A DNA stretch of 64,000 nucleotides from Sipunculus nudus (GCA_026874595.1 CM049312.1:76669429-76733428); one strand, 5' to 3'. Shown: positions 1 to 14,900, numbered from the stretch's first letter. Numbers and translations: made by a program. The notes: a model not told the origin generated them from the sequence alone.

Positions 1-587
1 ACACTGATGCGGAATCCTCTCTCTCATTTTTCATGACTGGGGATATTCATCCTCAAGAGTCGAGTAAGGGTTACAACCACCAGATGGCATTAACATGGGA
101 CTATAAGAAGGAATTCTTACCAGAGTCCAGATCCCACTTCCCTTTGAGACTGTCCCACTTTACTGCAAAAAAAAAGTATAAATAAATAAAATGTAGTCAG
201 AGAGTAATGATTTTGTACTTATTTTACTGGTGACCTGGCCTAACTTACCACAGCAGCCTGGAGTCTGTTGAAATAGTGTTATTTAAGTCATTCTTGGGCT
301 TAAGTGGCAAGGCAAACCAGACAGAAATAAGATCAAATCCAAACAAAACTGGAAGATAACTTACTATAGCCTAAATCGTAATTTTAATTTGTAATGCTCG
401 GTTTTATAAATACATTACATGGATCAGTATTTATTATATAATTCAATATAATTTCTAAATGTCATTATTTATTCCTGAGACTCATCTCAACACTGATCCT
501 GATGATCATTATTATTTTGATGACCAGTACTGATCCTGTTTCTCAATATTAATTCTGATATCTACATAAAGAAGGTTTGGTCCTTAC
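1..587. other. ttd14 intron 9 (partial)
   Basis: AT-rich intron between exon 9 and the next exon, which is off the window. I see no exon, ORF or recognisable repeat in it. Confidence 0.6.
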
Positions 588-684
588 CATTCTGGCCGCG
601 GCGTCGAATACGGGCCTGCATTCTACTTTCTGGAGTGACCAGGTAGTCATGGATGACAATAAAGTCTTGAAACTGGGGAAACTT
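588..684 (-). CDS. ttd14: ttd14 coding exon 9 (last exon in window)
   Basis: 97 bases; acceptor TTATAG, donor GTAAGG. Encodes residues 236-267 and one base of Gly268: KFPQFQDF, then [21 protein letters not shown]. This is the start of the CYTH-like part. The next expected exon (His-Trp... strand) is not found between 1 and 587. Confidence 0.92.
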
Positions 685-3600
685 CTATAAGTATAAAATA
701 AATACATATCTTTACTCATTTGCAAAGAATGAAGAAAAGAGTGTCAATCAGGAAATCTGGTACATTCCAAAGAGACATATACTGGCAATAAAACAAACAA
801 GATTAGACATGCAGTGGTACAGTCTACAACAAGTTTCAGCCATTCCCACTTGTGCAAGTCAAATATAATGCTTATTTTAGTTGTTTATCTTGTATTCTAA
901 AGAACTGATTAAGATGTATTCTGGATGATTTAATGCTCCTGAACATATTAACTTGTCTAATTCTAATATAAAATATTAACTGACACTGAAATTGATAAAA
1001 GTATGTATAAAATATTGTAATATAAAGTATAACAAATAAATATACAAAGTAAATACCAGTTATAATAATCTATGCTACTGGTATACTAAATTTTTAAAAT
1101 TGAAAATATTATTAAAATGAATACATAACAAATGGAATACTCATCAGTGGCAAACATTTCATGCAAAAGCTTCAATGCTGATGATCCATATCAATCAAGG
1201 TATTTTTCAAAATCAGATAGATTTTTTACCTTCAATATAGTCTTAAATATTTAACAAAATTTTACTGTTATTAACAAATCATCAATTGTAAAATAAAAAT
1301 AAAGTCATCCTGCATACACTACAGCCATAAGGATGATTCTTAATAAAGTGAGGCCAGGAAAAGTTGTTACAGGTTATCTTCAAATCTGATACAGGTTTGA
1401 AATTAAATACATAACAAGGGACCTATGGGTCACGACGCTCAGCTGTTATATATGATAAAAAAATATTATTTAGAAATGAGGTACATGCTGGTTTTGTGTG
1501 GTAATAAATATAAGCTGTATTATGAGTTGTTGTTGTTTAGCTTGTGTATGATTTTGATAGTTTCTTTGGAGACAGGGAAGAGGATTGATTTCATTTATTT
1601 TATTAACAAATGGAGTACTATTGTCACACAGATTTTGACTTGGTCATATAACTTATAAGCAGAACATATAATACAAGAGTTTAACTATTTATTAAAAAAA
1701 AATGGTATTTAAATACAATTACAAAGTATTCGCACCATGTCTGGTATTTATTCAGTTTTCACCAAACAATGATGTTGAGAATCCAGAATATACAAAATTC
1801 ACACATTTAAATAATGATCATAAGTACCTGGTTTTATGGCTTTTATTTATATTAAAAAATAACTGTAAAAAATTCATTTTGGACTAATTTCACATCAATG
1901 TACACACTAGACACAGTAGGAATCTAGATTAATATTATCAACTGCATCTTTGTCTATCATTAATTTCCTTCATATGATCCCTAATGATTAGTAATGAATA
2001 ATATGATTTACTTCTTTATCATTAAAATTGAACTGAAAAACGCCATAGGTGACTGCATGGTGTTATTTGGAATACATGACATTCTACCCATCAATACAAG
2101 ATTCTTATATCATCAGTAACTGCAAGTTAATTTCCTGTTATTATAAACTAACAAATTCCTTTTCTATTTTTCTTTAATTTTTTATTAACAAGTGACCCAG
2201 GGGTCATGACGCTCAGCTGACCAGGAAGACATTGACAAAAGTAATTTTATCATCTGAATGTCAAATTTGAATGAAATACTTTTTCCAAACTTGACCTTTT
2301 GTATAAAATCATCCAATATTCATTGGGGTACTATGGAGCTCTGTAGCATGAAGGATATGGGTAACAGACACCTATTTTCAAGGTTTACAAGATGACTTTT
2401 CAGGGGTCTCCCAGCATGTCAAAAAATAAAATTCTAGGTCCAGTTATTATGATTTGTGCCCTGTTAACAAATCCAAATGTTTATTCTGGGGGGTATTTCA
2501 AAGCCGCATAGGATGAAGGATATGGGTAACAGAGATGTAATTTCAGGTGCACAAGGAGACTTTTCAGGGGCCTCCCAGCATATCAAGAAAGGAGATTCTA
2601 GGTCAAGTCATTATAATTTGCGCTCTGTTAACAGATGACCAAATCTTTATTCTGGGGAGTACTTCGGAGCCCAAGAGCATGAAGGATATGGGTAACAGGG
2701 ACCTTATTTCGGGTTTACATGTAGACCTTTTATGGGCTTCCCTCGAGGTGAGGACAGAAGATTCTAGGTCCAGTCATTATGATTTGTGCCCTGTTAATAT
2801 ATGACCAAATCTTTATTCTGGGGGGTACTTCAGGGCCCCATAGCTCACAGAATATGGGTAACAGGGACCTTATTTCGGGTTTCCATGTAGACCTTTTATG
2901 GGCTTCCCTGAAGGTGAGGACAGAAGATTCTAGGTCCAGTCATTATGATTTGTGCCCTGTTAATATATGACCAAATCTTTATTCTGGGGGGTACTTCAGG
3001 GCCCCATAGCTCACAGAATATGGGTAACAGGGACCTTATTTCGGGTTTCCATGTAGACCTTTTATGGGCTTCCCTGAAGGTGAGGACAGAAGATTCTAGG
3101 TCCAGTCATTATGATTTGTGCCCTGTTTACAGATGACCAAATGTTTAAAGATCACAAAAGTAGAGAAAAAAAAATCGTAAAAAATAAAAAAAATATAGGT
3201 GGCGCCACCAATCTCCAGAAATTGATGAAACACTCCATGATCAATATCCATGCAAAGAATCATGGTGATTAATGCATAAGTTGTTCAGATACTTGAGCTT
3301 TTGTATTAAATTTTGCATTATTCTGGGGGGTACTTCAGAACCCCATAGCTCGAAGAATATAGGTCACAGTGACCTAATTTCAGGTTTACAAGGAGAATTT
3401 CCATAGACCTCCCAGGATTTCAAGTAAGAAGATTCCCGGTCTAGCGGTTACGATTTGTGCCCTGTTAACAGACAGACGCCTGGATGGCTGGACGGACAAA
3501 AGGTGATCCCTACAGCTCAGATGACTTTCAGTCAGCTGAGCTAAAAATTGAAAAAATACAGGTGGCGCCACCAGAATGCAGAAACTGATGAAACATTTCA

Positions 3601-6600
3601 TGATCAATATCCATGCAAAGTTTCATGGTGATCAATATAATAATTGTTCAGATACTTGAGCTTTTGTATCAAATTTTCCATTATTCTGGGGGGTACTTCG
3701 GAGCCCCATAGCTCTGAGGTTATGGGTAACAGAGACCTAATTTCAAGTTTTTAAGGAAACTTTTCATGGGCCTCTCAGGATGTCAAGAGAGAAGATTCTA
3801 GGTCCAGTTGTTACAATTTGTGCCATGTTAACAGATGACCGCATCTTATGAGGTCTCAAAAATAGAGAAAAAAATTTGTAAAAATAAAAAAAATACAGGT
3901 GGCGCCACCATACTGCAGAAACTGATGACACATTCCATGATCAATATCCATGCAAAGAATCATGGTGATCACTGCAATAGTTGTTTAGATACTTGAGGTT
4001 TTGTAGGGATACTTCAGATGACTTACAGTCAGCTGAGCTAAAAACACTTAATGGTCAATATCCATGCACAGAATCATGATGATCTCCGTATTAGTTGTTC
4101 AGATACTTCAGCTTTTGTATCAAATTGTCCATTATTCTGAGGGATACTTCAGAGTCCTATAGCTTGAAGGATATGGGTAACAGAGACCTAATTTCAAGTT
4201 TCCACAGGCACTCTTCATGGGCCTCCTTGCATGACAAGAATGAAGTTTCTAGGTCCAGTTGTTGCAATTTGTACCCTCATGATAGATAACATAGGTGGCT
4301 CCACCAGTCTGCAGGAACTGATGGAACATCTCATAATCAATATGTATGCCAAAAATCATGACCATCAGTGATGTAGTTATTGAGATATTGAAGTTTTTGT
4401 ATGAAATTTTTGACTACTCTGGGGGGGGGGACTTTGGGGCCCCATTGCTCGAAGGATATGGGTAACAGAGACCTAATTTCTGGTTTCCATGGAGACTTTT
4501 CATAGGTCTTCTAGTGTGTTGAGAATGAAGATTCTAGGTCCAGTCGTTACTATTTGTGCCATGCTAACAGATGACAGCATCCTTAAAGGTCTCAAAAATT
4601 GAGGAAAAAATCGTAAAAAAATCGAACGATACAGGTGGCGCCACCAGTCTGCAGGAACAGATGACACATCTCATGATCAATAGTTATGCCACAAATCATG
4701 ACCATCATTCAAGTAGTTAATGAGATATTGAAGTTTTTGTATAAAATTTTTTTCTTTTCTTGGGGGTACTTTAGGGCTCCATAGCTCGAAGAATATGGGT
4801 AACAGTGACCTAATTTTGGTTTCCATGGAGACTTTTCATAGGTCTCTCAGTGTGTCGAGAATGAAGATTCTAGGTCCAGTCCTTATGATTTGTGCCACGT
4901 TAACAGATGACAGCATCCTTAAAGGTCTCAAAAATAGAGGAAAAAATCGTAAAAAATCAAACAATACAGGTGGCGCCACAAGTCTGCAGGAACTGATGGA
5001 ACATTTCATAATCAATATGTATGCCAAAAATCATGACCATCAGTGATGTAGTTATTGAGATATTGAAGTTTTTGTATGAAATTTTTGACTACTCGGGGCG
5101 GGGGGGGGGGGGGGGGGGGGACTTTGGGGCCCCATAGCTCAAAGGATATGGTTAACAGAGACCTAATTTCTGGTTTCCAAGGATATTTTTCATGGACCTC
5201 TCAGTGTGTCAAGAATGAAGATTCTAGGTCCAGTCGTTAAGATTTGTGCCATGCTAACAGATGACAGCATCCTTAAAGGTCTCATAAATAGAGGAAAAAA
5301 TCGTAAAAAATCAAACAATAAAGGTGGCGCCACAAGTCTGCAGGAACTGATGGAACATTTCATAATCAATATGTATGCCAAAAATCATGACCATCAGTGA
5401 TGTAGTTATTGAGATATTGAAGTTTTTGTATGAAATTTTTGACTACTCGGGGCGGGGGGGGGGGGGGGGGGGCCTTGGGGCCCCATAGCTCAAAGGATAT
5501 GGTTAACAGAGACCTAATTTCTGGTTTCCAAGGATATTTTTCATGGACCTCTCAGTGTGTCAAGAATGAAGATTCTAGGTCCAGTCGTTAAGATTTGTGC
5601 CATGCTAACAGATGACAGCATCCTTAAAGGTCTCATAAATAGAGGAAAAAATCGTAAAAAATCAAACAATAAAGGTGGCACCACCAGTCTCCAGGAAGTG
5701 ATGACACATCTCATGATCAATAGTTATGCTACAAATCATGACCATCAGTCAAGTAGTTAATGAGATATTGAAGTTTTTGTATGAAATTTTTTACTTTTCT
5801 TTGGGGTACTTTGGGGCTCCATAGCTCGAAGAATATGGGTAACAGAGACCTAATTTCTGGTTTCCATGGAGACTTTTCATAGGTCTCTCAGTGTGTCAAG
5901 AATGAAGATTCTAGGTCCAGTCTTTATGATTTGTGCCTTGTTAACAGATGTTTACATTTTGAAAGGTCTCAAAAATAGAGAAAAAAATTCGTAAAAAATT
6001 GAACGATAAAGGTGGCGCCACCAGTCTGCAGGAAGTGATGGAACATCTCATGATCAATATATATGACAAAAACCATGACCATCAGTCAAGTATTTAATGA
6101 GATATTGAAGTTTTTGTTTGAAATTTTTTACTTTTCTGGGGGGGTAGTTTGGGGCCCCATAGCTGGAAGGATATGGGTAACAGAGACCTAATTTCTGGTT
6201 TCCATAAAGACTTTTAATAGGTCTCTCAGTGTGTCGAGAATGAAGATTCTAAGTCCAGTCATTACGATTTGTGCCTTGTTAACAGATGTTCACATTTTTA
6301 AAGGTCTCAAAAATAGAGAAAAAATTCGTAAAAAATCGAAAAATACAGGTGGCGCCACCAGTCTTCAGGAACTGATGGAACCTCTCATGATCAATATGTA
6401 TGCCAAAAATCAGTCAAGTTGTTAATGAGATATTGAAGTTTTTGTATGAAATTTTGGACTTTTCTGAGGGGTACTTTGGGGCCCCATAGCTCGAAGGATA
6501 TGGGTAACAGAGACCTAATTTCTGGTTTCCAAGGAGATTTTTCATGGACCTCCCAGGATGTCAAGTGAGAAGATTCCAGTTCTAGCGGTTACGATTTGTG

Positions 6601-9600
6601 CCTGGTTAACGGACAGACAGACGGACAGACAGACAGACGGACAGACAGACAGACGGACGACAGACAAAGAGTGATCGCTATAGCTCAGATGACTTTCAGT
6701 CAGCTGAGCTAAAAACCAATAAAAATTTATTAATTTATTGTTTATTGTTATGTTGTTGGTTAAAACTACTAGATGAGTTGGGTTGGACACCTGAATCAAC
6801 TGTGGCTGGCCATAAGCTGCCTGGATTCTGTGTATGCCTCGCCTCAAGCATGCATAATACAGGTGACTCAAGAAGGGCTGGAGAGAGCCAAAGTCTGACA
6901 GGGTCTCATAAAAAACATTAATAAAAGCTACAATTTTTGGCCAATTTCTTTCAGCTTTCTAAACTAAAAAGCTGAAATCCTTATGTGTGCATGATATGAA
7001 AATTATATCAACAGTGCTCACAGGAAACAAACGTGCCATGGTCACAGTTGGGCAAAATTTAAGGTACTAATTTTATATTTATACTAATAACTTATAAAAT
7101 TTGAAAAATTCAGAACTAATTTTGGGTATTCAATTGAATCTTGATTAAATAATGTTACATCCCTGACAAAAAAATCTCTAACTTCAGCAATGCCCTTGTT
7201 AAGGGAGTAAATATATTTCTTGATTTTTTACAAAGTGCATTATGTTTGGGCCCATAACTTAAAACAATTACGCAATACTGACATCATTCTGGCATGTGCA
7301 TAGAGATTGAAAAATATGTATATTATTTATGATTAAAGTCAGATCAGTGGTTTTGATATTTGGCAGTCTTGAAGTGTAACAATGGGTTTTTAATGGAAAA
7401 ATGAAGTTTTTCCTTAATATCTCGAAGGTATTAAGTCCTAGTGACCAAATTCTTGGCATGGTAGGGGATTTTGGAGACATCTAACTGTATGCCAAATTTA
7501 AGGAACTTAGAGCTGAAGCTGGGGAGCTGAGCTCTTGCAAACTGCATAACATTAGCTTGATGTAAACAATATGTTACATGGTGCTTGAAAACTTGAATAA
7601 AATCTACAGTTTTTGATCAACTGGTTTCAAATTTTTGGTGTTAACAGTTGAAATGCTAACAAAAACATGCTGTGAAAATTAAATCCACAGTACTTACAGG
7701 AAAAAAACGTGCCATGGTCAAATTTGGGTAAAATTTAAGGTACCAATTTTTTATTTTTATTAATATTTTAAAAAATTTTAAAGATTTTCATCTAATTTGG
7801 GGTATACAATTTAATTTTGATTAATTTAAGTTATATTACTGGAAAAAAGGTCCATAGCTTTAACATTTTTTGTGTTAAGTGATCAAATATTTTTCCTGAA
7901 TTGTTACAAAATGCATTATGTTTGGGCCCATAACTTTTTAAATTAAATAATATAGACATAATTTCTGGCATGTACATAGGAACTATATAGAGGAATATTT
8001 ATGGTAAATATGAGGAAAAACAGATGAGTGGTTTTGATATTAGGCAGTCCTGAAGTGTGAAAATAGGTTTTTAATAAAAAATTGAGGTTGTTCCTTAATT
8101 TCTCAAAGGAACGAAGTTGCAAAGACCCAGTTTTCGGCTTGGTAGGAGATCTTGGGGACATCTAACATTATGCCGAATTTTGGATTCCTAGGTCTTACGG
8201 TTTCAAAACGTGCCACATCTACGGACAGACGGACAGACAGACTGACGGACGACGGACAATGGACCACGACTATAGCATAGATGATTTATAGTCAGCTGAG
8301 CTAAAAAAGTTCTAGGAACCTAACCTGAACAGCAAGCAAATGATATTTTGATTATCCTGATCTGCTATTATCCCATTTTTCTTCTATTCATAGTTTCACA
8401 CATCGATCATAGCTTCTCAAACTGACATTTCAAGGAATAACTTTGCAAGACAGTTATGGTTTCAGTTCTGGGTGAAGTTTAAATTTGCATTCATGATATC
8501 CACTCCCTGGTGCCACCTGTTGACTATTTACTGAACTAAAACTACCATCACATGTATCCCCAGAAAATATAAAACATTGGTTTCTAGGATAGACTGGTTC
8601 TCTGTGGTTTTACTATGTTTTCAATAATGGATGGTTTCCATTTTAAAATATTATTTATAAAGTACTAAAATAATTTATGAAAAAATACAAATTATGAAAA
8701 CTTACATTTAGTAGAAAATACAAAATCAGGATTATTAGATATCAATGTCTGGACCAATTTTAATCCGTTTTATAATTAATCGTTTCATATATTCCTCTAT
8801 TTTCTATATTAAAAAAAACGTAAATGACCCCTAACATACTCCTGTTGACAAATGATGGCATTATGCTGAACCTGTATCTGGCTGTACTGTACAATGGTTG
8901 AAATAAAAAAATCTACTGTATAATTGTAAAGGCATAAGATGACATCACCTTGCAGACAGCTGGAAGATCACCATTCATGTATGCACCCTGGAGAAAGGAA
9001 AAGGAAAAAGAACACACAAGCTAAAATTAGTAAAACACCAGTTAATAAAAAAGCACACACAGGCACAAATACACTACTGAGAACCAACAAAAGTGTATAG
9101 TGCAAGATAAAACAACAAGCTATATACAGTTAAATTCAATTTTTATTGAGCAACAATTTCAAGAATATCTTTATTTTTTCCACTATATTTAAGGGAATTT
9201 GCTTCTATGGTTTTTTTTTCCCGCTATCATGTTTCTATCATATTTCTATCTACCCTAAACTGAAATTTTAAATATGAATTCGATGAAAACTGTAAAATTT
9301 CATTTATCAACAAGAAACAAACATAATAGAAAAACAAACAAACAAAATTTTTTAGATATTGTCATGCAGTTTAATAATAGTCCACTAAGCTGTGGATAAC
9401 CTTATGGCCACTTAAAATAACGTTCCTTTAATTTGTTTTTAATTTAAAAGTTACCAAGTCATAATAAAATAAATTTAACTTGTGGATAACATAAAAATTG
9501 GTTAATATAAATAATATTTAATTCTGACTTGCAATGCTACAAACACAGATTATGTATATGGGATGCCAATGAGGGTGAAGCTTGAAGGAATTCTCGCCTG

Positions 9601-11421
9601 TGTAGTTCGGGCTTCTTATTTACGAACTTTTATTTTGCAAATATCATGAATTTGGAAACCTCATAAACAATGACCACAGAATGTGAAGCTCTTCTGTAGT
9701 CATGATCATGGAATCTAATGCAAAGGAACAAATGTTTTCCTTTTTCCAAAATTTTAGCTATAATGGACAAACTGATTTTATAAAACATAAAACTGATGTT
9801 TAGTATACAGTTACAAACTAATACATAAAATCAGGTAAAATTCAGAAAGGCATGCAGAACCAAGTCTGTAACATTAAAGAGGAACCTACTGGGTTTCATG
9901 CCCAAATCAACATATTAATTACAATTATCAAAAGTGTTGCAAGGTATTAATGAAAGGAAATTCAATCACACGAACACTGTTTACAGAAATTATGAGGGAA
10001 AACAAAACTGAAAATCTTACATTTTCTTCTGGTAATGTTTGAACCAGGAATTTCCGTTTGCGGCTGTCCATGTGTAGACGATCACTAACATCAATTCCAA
10101 GCCTGTTACAGACAGCCTGGAGTATGAAAGTCAGATGAATAACGGAATGCAGGATGGTTAAATACAAAAAAATTCTAACAATTCAAAATATTACTCAACT
10201 CTACATTGTGTTAAAAGTCCATTTACACTGCCGTTTTAAATGGAAATGGGGTTTCAAAAAGAAGAAATACAGTAATAATTATACATGCATTAAAACTCCA
10301 CTGCCACCACACTGCACAAAGTCTTATACAACATAATACAATAACAAATGAACTGAATCATTAACTAATGTTCTGTGTGATTTAACAAATAAGCAAGTAT
10401 GGGAAAACAGGTATGAATTTTTTACTTTCGTCAAGCAGTTTTGCCATATACCAATTGCAAAACTATTCCTTAATCTTAAATTCAAACAGATTTATAAGAG
10501 CAGCATGAATAGAAGCGGCATCCTGACAATTTAACTGAAGATGCTGAGGTGGCAGTTAGAGCTATAGGGTTTGGATCAATTCTAGTATCAGCAGATCAGC
10601 ACAGCATTTCCAACAGTACTATTTCATTTTCATCTCCCAGTCGAACTGTCATTTTCCCCGAAGTAAGACAAAAAGTGACGTTACTCTGTCTGGATTACTC
10701 TATTTTCTATCTATCGATCTATATATCTATTTACTACTAAAATTGTCCTGTTTGTTTGTCCTGGTAAACCCACAGAAACAGGCCATGAAAGTAGAATGCA
10801 CACCAATTTGGCCCTGAATTCCCGGCAGTATCACATCACAGGTCTGTCGCACAAATTCACACCGCTCTCCACCACTGTTGACCTTCACCTTGGCCCATTA
10901 TCACAAAGACATAAATAATTAGATCCATATCGACCAACAGACACTGTTACCTTACGGGTCTGGGCAGTTCGCTACCTATCAGGTATTAGGACACACTATG
11001 TGGCAATATACCCTTCCTATGCAACGGGACCCAATGGGTCCCTTTTTTCTAGTAAGATAAAATTTACAGTTAATGTATGTGTAATCATGTTATTAATAAG
11101 GAGGCTGGTTTGACTTGTAAAGTTAACCTAGCCGTCAGTCATCACGGCTTACAGCAAAAACTGGGGTAGCCTAACTTCAGTTCTCCCCGCCAGGGTAACC
11201 AACAAGCTTTGTGTAAGAACATTTCTTCTTCATTATTGAGCAAATAAAATACAACCATATAGGCCTGATGTCAAATTCTACCACACATCTAATGTCAGGA
11301 ACATGCTTATACTCACTGCAATCATTCTTATCACTTTATGCTCAAAGTCAGTTGAGTTGTCAATTACATCAAAATATGGATGTCCAACCCATGCCTGAAA
11401 AGTAACCAGTTTTTATTAATT

Positions 11422-11467
<46 letters not shown>

Positions 11468-11873
11468 TATATATATATCAGAACCTCAAATTTCTCCATC
11501 TCATTTTTCAGAAATTCATTTTTACAAAATTTAAATTGAGGAACAGAAATTTACCTATATTTAACAAAAAGTAGAAATACAACATTCTGAAATATAATTT
11601 TTTCCAAATTACTTTCAGAAATTTGGAGGATAACAATGACTGTAAACGGTTCACTTTTTTTTAAATAAAAATAAGATTTAGACAAAATGTTCCAACAAGA
11701 TATCATAACTGGCAGGATCAGGATTAGATACTTCAGACATTTTGGAACCTTGATTTGCCCACGTGAACCTGCATTAATAGTATATTTATTGAATACAATG
11801 CTGTACCTAACATATCCATAACCTAAATTATCCAAACAATGTCCATAAACTATTCAGATATTCAAGGCTCTAC

Positions 11874-11927
<54 letters not shown>

Positions 11928-14900
11928 TGGAGTTTAAAACAAGGCCTACAGGCCTAATGCGAACCTGTGCAATGAGATTAGACCAGGTATAATGCTTCAA
12001 TGCTGGACCATTACTTTTCAAGAACACGTGTAACATGTATATGAACAATGCAAGTACTAAACACTTAGAACAAGAAACAATTAAATGAACATTACTGCTG
12101 CAATTCTGGCATGGGTGCACACAACACAAAAACTAGAAAATGGGTAGTCAACAAGCGACTTCGTGTATCCTCCAAAATCAGAGTGGGAAAGGTGAAGTGA
12201 GGCATGGATTGAGTGACAAGGGGAAATAGAGTGAGGTGTGTTGCATAATAGCCTGGATGTTTGCAGCTGAAATGTGTATGTAGGTTGCGCCACCTACCAA
12301 AAAATCCAGAAAGCTGTCCAAGATGTATAAACAAGCATAATTTTAGGCAGATAAGTCAAACCACTACTGAGATATGAGTGATTTTAGCCCACAGCAGACA
12401 AACAGACAGACACTGTGCAAAAATAGTGGCAGGTGGCGCCACCAATTTTGTGTATGATTAAGAGATATGTGAGATCTATACACATGCAAAATTTTAAATT
12501 TCAGGGGGATATGTCAAACCAGTCCTGATATATAAGCCTGAATGTGTGCAGCATATACATAAATAGAGGTGGCGTCACCTGCCACAAAATCCAGAAAGCT
12601 ATCCAAGATGTATAAATCTGCAAAATTTTAGGCAGATAAGTCACACCACTACTGAGATATGAGTGATTTTAGCCCACAGCAGAAAAACAGACAGAAGCTG
12701 TGCAAAAATGGTGGCAGGTGGCCCCACCAATTTTATGTATGATTAAGAGCTATGTGAGATCTATACACATGCAAAATTTCAGGGGGATATGTAAAACCAG
12801 TCCTGAGATATAAGCCTGAATGTCTGTAGCGTATACATAAATGTAGGTGGTGCCACCTGCCACAAAATCCAGAAAGCTATCCAAGATGTATAAACCTGCA
12901 AAATTTTAGGCAGATATGTCAAACTACTGCCGATATATGAGTGATTTTATCCCACGGCAAACAAAAAGGACGCTGTGCAAAATTGATTGCAGGTGGCGCC
13001 ACTGCTTTTGCGTATGAGAAAGACCTATGTGAAATCTATAAACATGCAAAATTTTTGCCCAATCAGTCAAATGGTTCCTGAGATATGAGCTTGGATGTCT
13101 GCAGCGTAATTTTGAATTTAGGTGGTGCCACCTGTCATAAAATCAAGAAAGCTGTCAAGGATGTATAAACCTGCAAAATATCAGGTGGATAAGTAAAAAC
13201 CACTGCCAAGATATGAGTGATTTGATCCCAAGGCAGATGAACAGATGGACGCTGTGCAGAAATGGTTGCAGGTGGCACCACCAGTTTTGCGTATGATAAA
13301 GACCTATGGGAGATCTATACACATGCAAAATTTTGACCAAACTGATCAAACAGTTCCCGAGATATGAGCTTGGATATCTGCAGCTTAAACGTGAATGTAG
13401 GTGGCGCCACCTGTCATAAAATCAAGAAAGCTGTCCAGGATGTATACACATGCAAAATTTCAGATGGAAAAGTCCAACCAATGCAGAGATATGAGTGTTT
13501 TTATCCCAAGGCAGATGAACAGATGGACGCTGTGCAAAAATGGTTGCAGGTGGCACCACCATTTTTAGTGTATGTTATAAAGCTTTCCAAGGGCTACATT
13601 TGTGCAAAATCTTAAGCCTTATCGGTCAAACGGTTCCCGAGATATGTGGGTTTATGTGTGGAAACAGACGCACAAATGGACGCTGGGCAGAGAGGAAAGG
13701 TCAGAGGTCACCAAAAAATTAGGGCGCAGCAGTTCACATGTGACAGATCATGATTCTGAATTTTGAAAAATTCTGCCCAGTAGTTATGGAGGAGTTCTCC
13801 GGAAACCTATGCGGCGATGGCGGTAGCATCGTCGTCCGACTGAAAACTTACTAGTATCCGCAAAACTCTGTTTTGGCGGATACAATGATTGTAGCTGGCA
13901 CCACCAGTCTTATATACAACAAAGAGATATATAAATATGCCCAATGTCAGTCTGATATGTCAAACCCCTCCTGTGAAATAAGCAGGGACATACACTGTGC
14001 AAAAATTATTGTAAGTGGCGCCACCAGTCTTGTACACTATAAAGCTACCTGATATGTATAAACATGCCCAATTATAGGCTGATGTATCAATTTCCTCAGT
14101 AGAAATAAGCAGGCGCATACACTGCGTGTATCCTCCAAAATCAGAGTGGGAAAGGTGAAGTGAGGCATGAATTGAGTGACAAGGGGAAATAGAGTGAGGT
14201 GTGTTGCATAATAGCCTGGATGTTTGCAGCTGAAATGTGTATGTAGGTTGCGCCACCTACCAAAAAATCCAGAAAGCTGTCCAAGATGTATAAACAAGCA
14301 TAATTTTAGGCAGATAAGTCAAACCACTACTGAGATATGAGTGATTTTAGCCCACAGCAGACAAACAGACAGACACTGTGCAAAAATAGTGGCAGGTGGC
14401 GCCACCAATTTTGTGTATGATTAAGAGATATGTGAGATCTATACACATGCAAAATTTTAAATTTCAGTGGGATATGTCAAACCAGTCCTGATATATAAGC
14501 CTGAATGTGTGTGCAGCATATACATAAATAGAGGTGGCGTCACCTGCCACAAAATCCAGAAAGCTATCCAAGATGTATAAATCTGCAAAATTTTAGGCAG
14601 ATAAGTCACACCACTACTGAGATATGAGTGATTTTAGCCCACAGCAGAAAAACAGACAGAAGCTGTGCAAAAATGGTGGCAGGTGGCCCCACCAATTTTA
14701 TGTATGATTAAGAGCTATGTGAGATCTATACACATGCAAAATTTCAGGGGGATATGTAAAACCAGTCCTGAGATATAAGCCTGAATGTCTGTAGCGTATA
14801 CATAAATGTAGGTGGTGCCACCTGCCACAAAATCCAGAAAGCTATCCAAGATGTATAAACCTGCAAAATTTTAGGCAGATATGTCAAACTACTGCCGATA

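Larger units (their letters stand above)
2187..6715 (+). mobile_element. nested tandem-repeat-rich element, pearl/HINE-like
   Basis: Left end AACAAGTGACCCAGGGGTCA at 2187; right end is a hairpin at 6682-6710 (13-base arms, TTC loop, one A-C mismatch) followed by AAAAA. The inside is tandem units of about 330-350 bp, most carrying GGTGGCGCCACC and a shared 'GATTCTAGGTCCAGT' block. They are preceded by shorter units of 166 bp. The layout recalls the bivalve 'pearl' elements and Helitron-related non-autonomous elements; that class assignment is inference. Confidence 0.6.
1413..8307 (+). mobile_element. composite repeat element with a second element nested inside
   Basis: Left end at 1413 is AACAAGGGACCTATGGGTCA followed by CGACGCTCAGCTG. 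The right end at about 8307 is GTCAGCTGAGCTAAAAAA. Sequence 1413 to about 1791 matches 59489-58881 in reverse complement, and about 6930-8307 matches 57640-57001 in reverse complement. So both arms appear to be one element interrupted by the 2187-6715 element. The right arm is itself a tandem pair with a period of about 676 bp (compare 7033 and 7709). No transposase reading frame is present. Confidence 0.6.
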
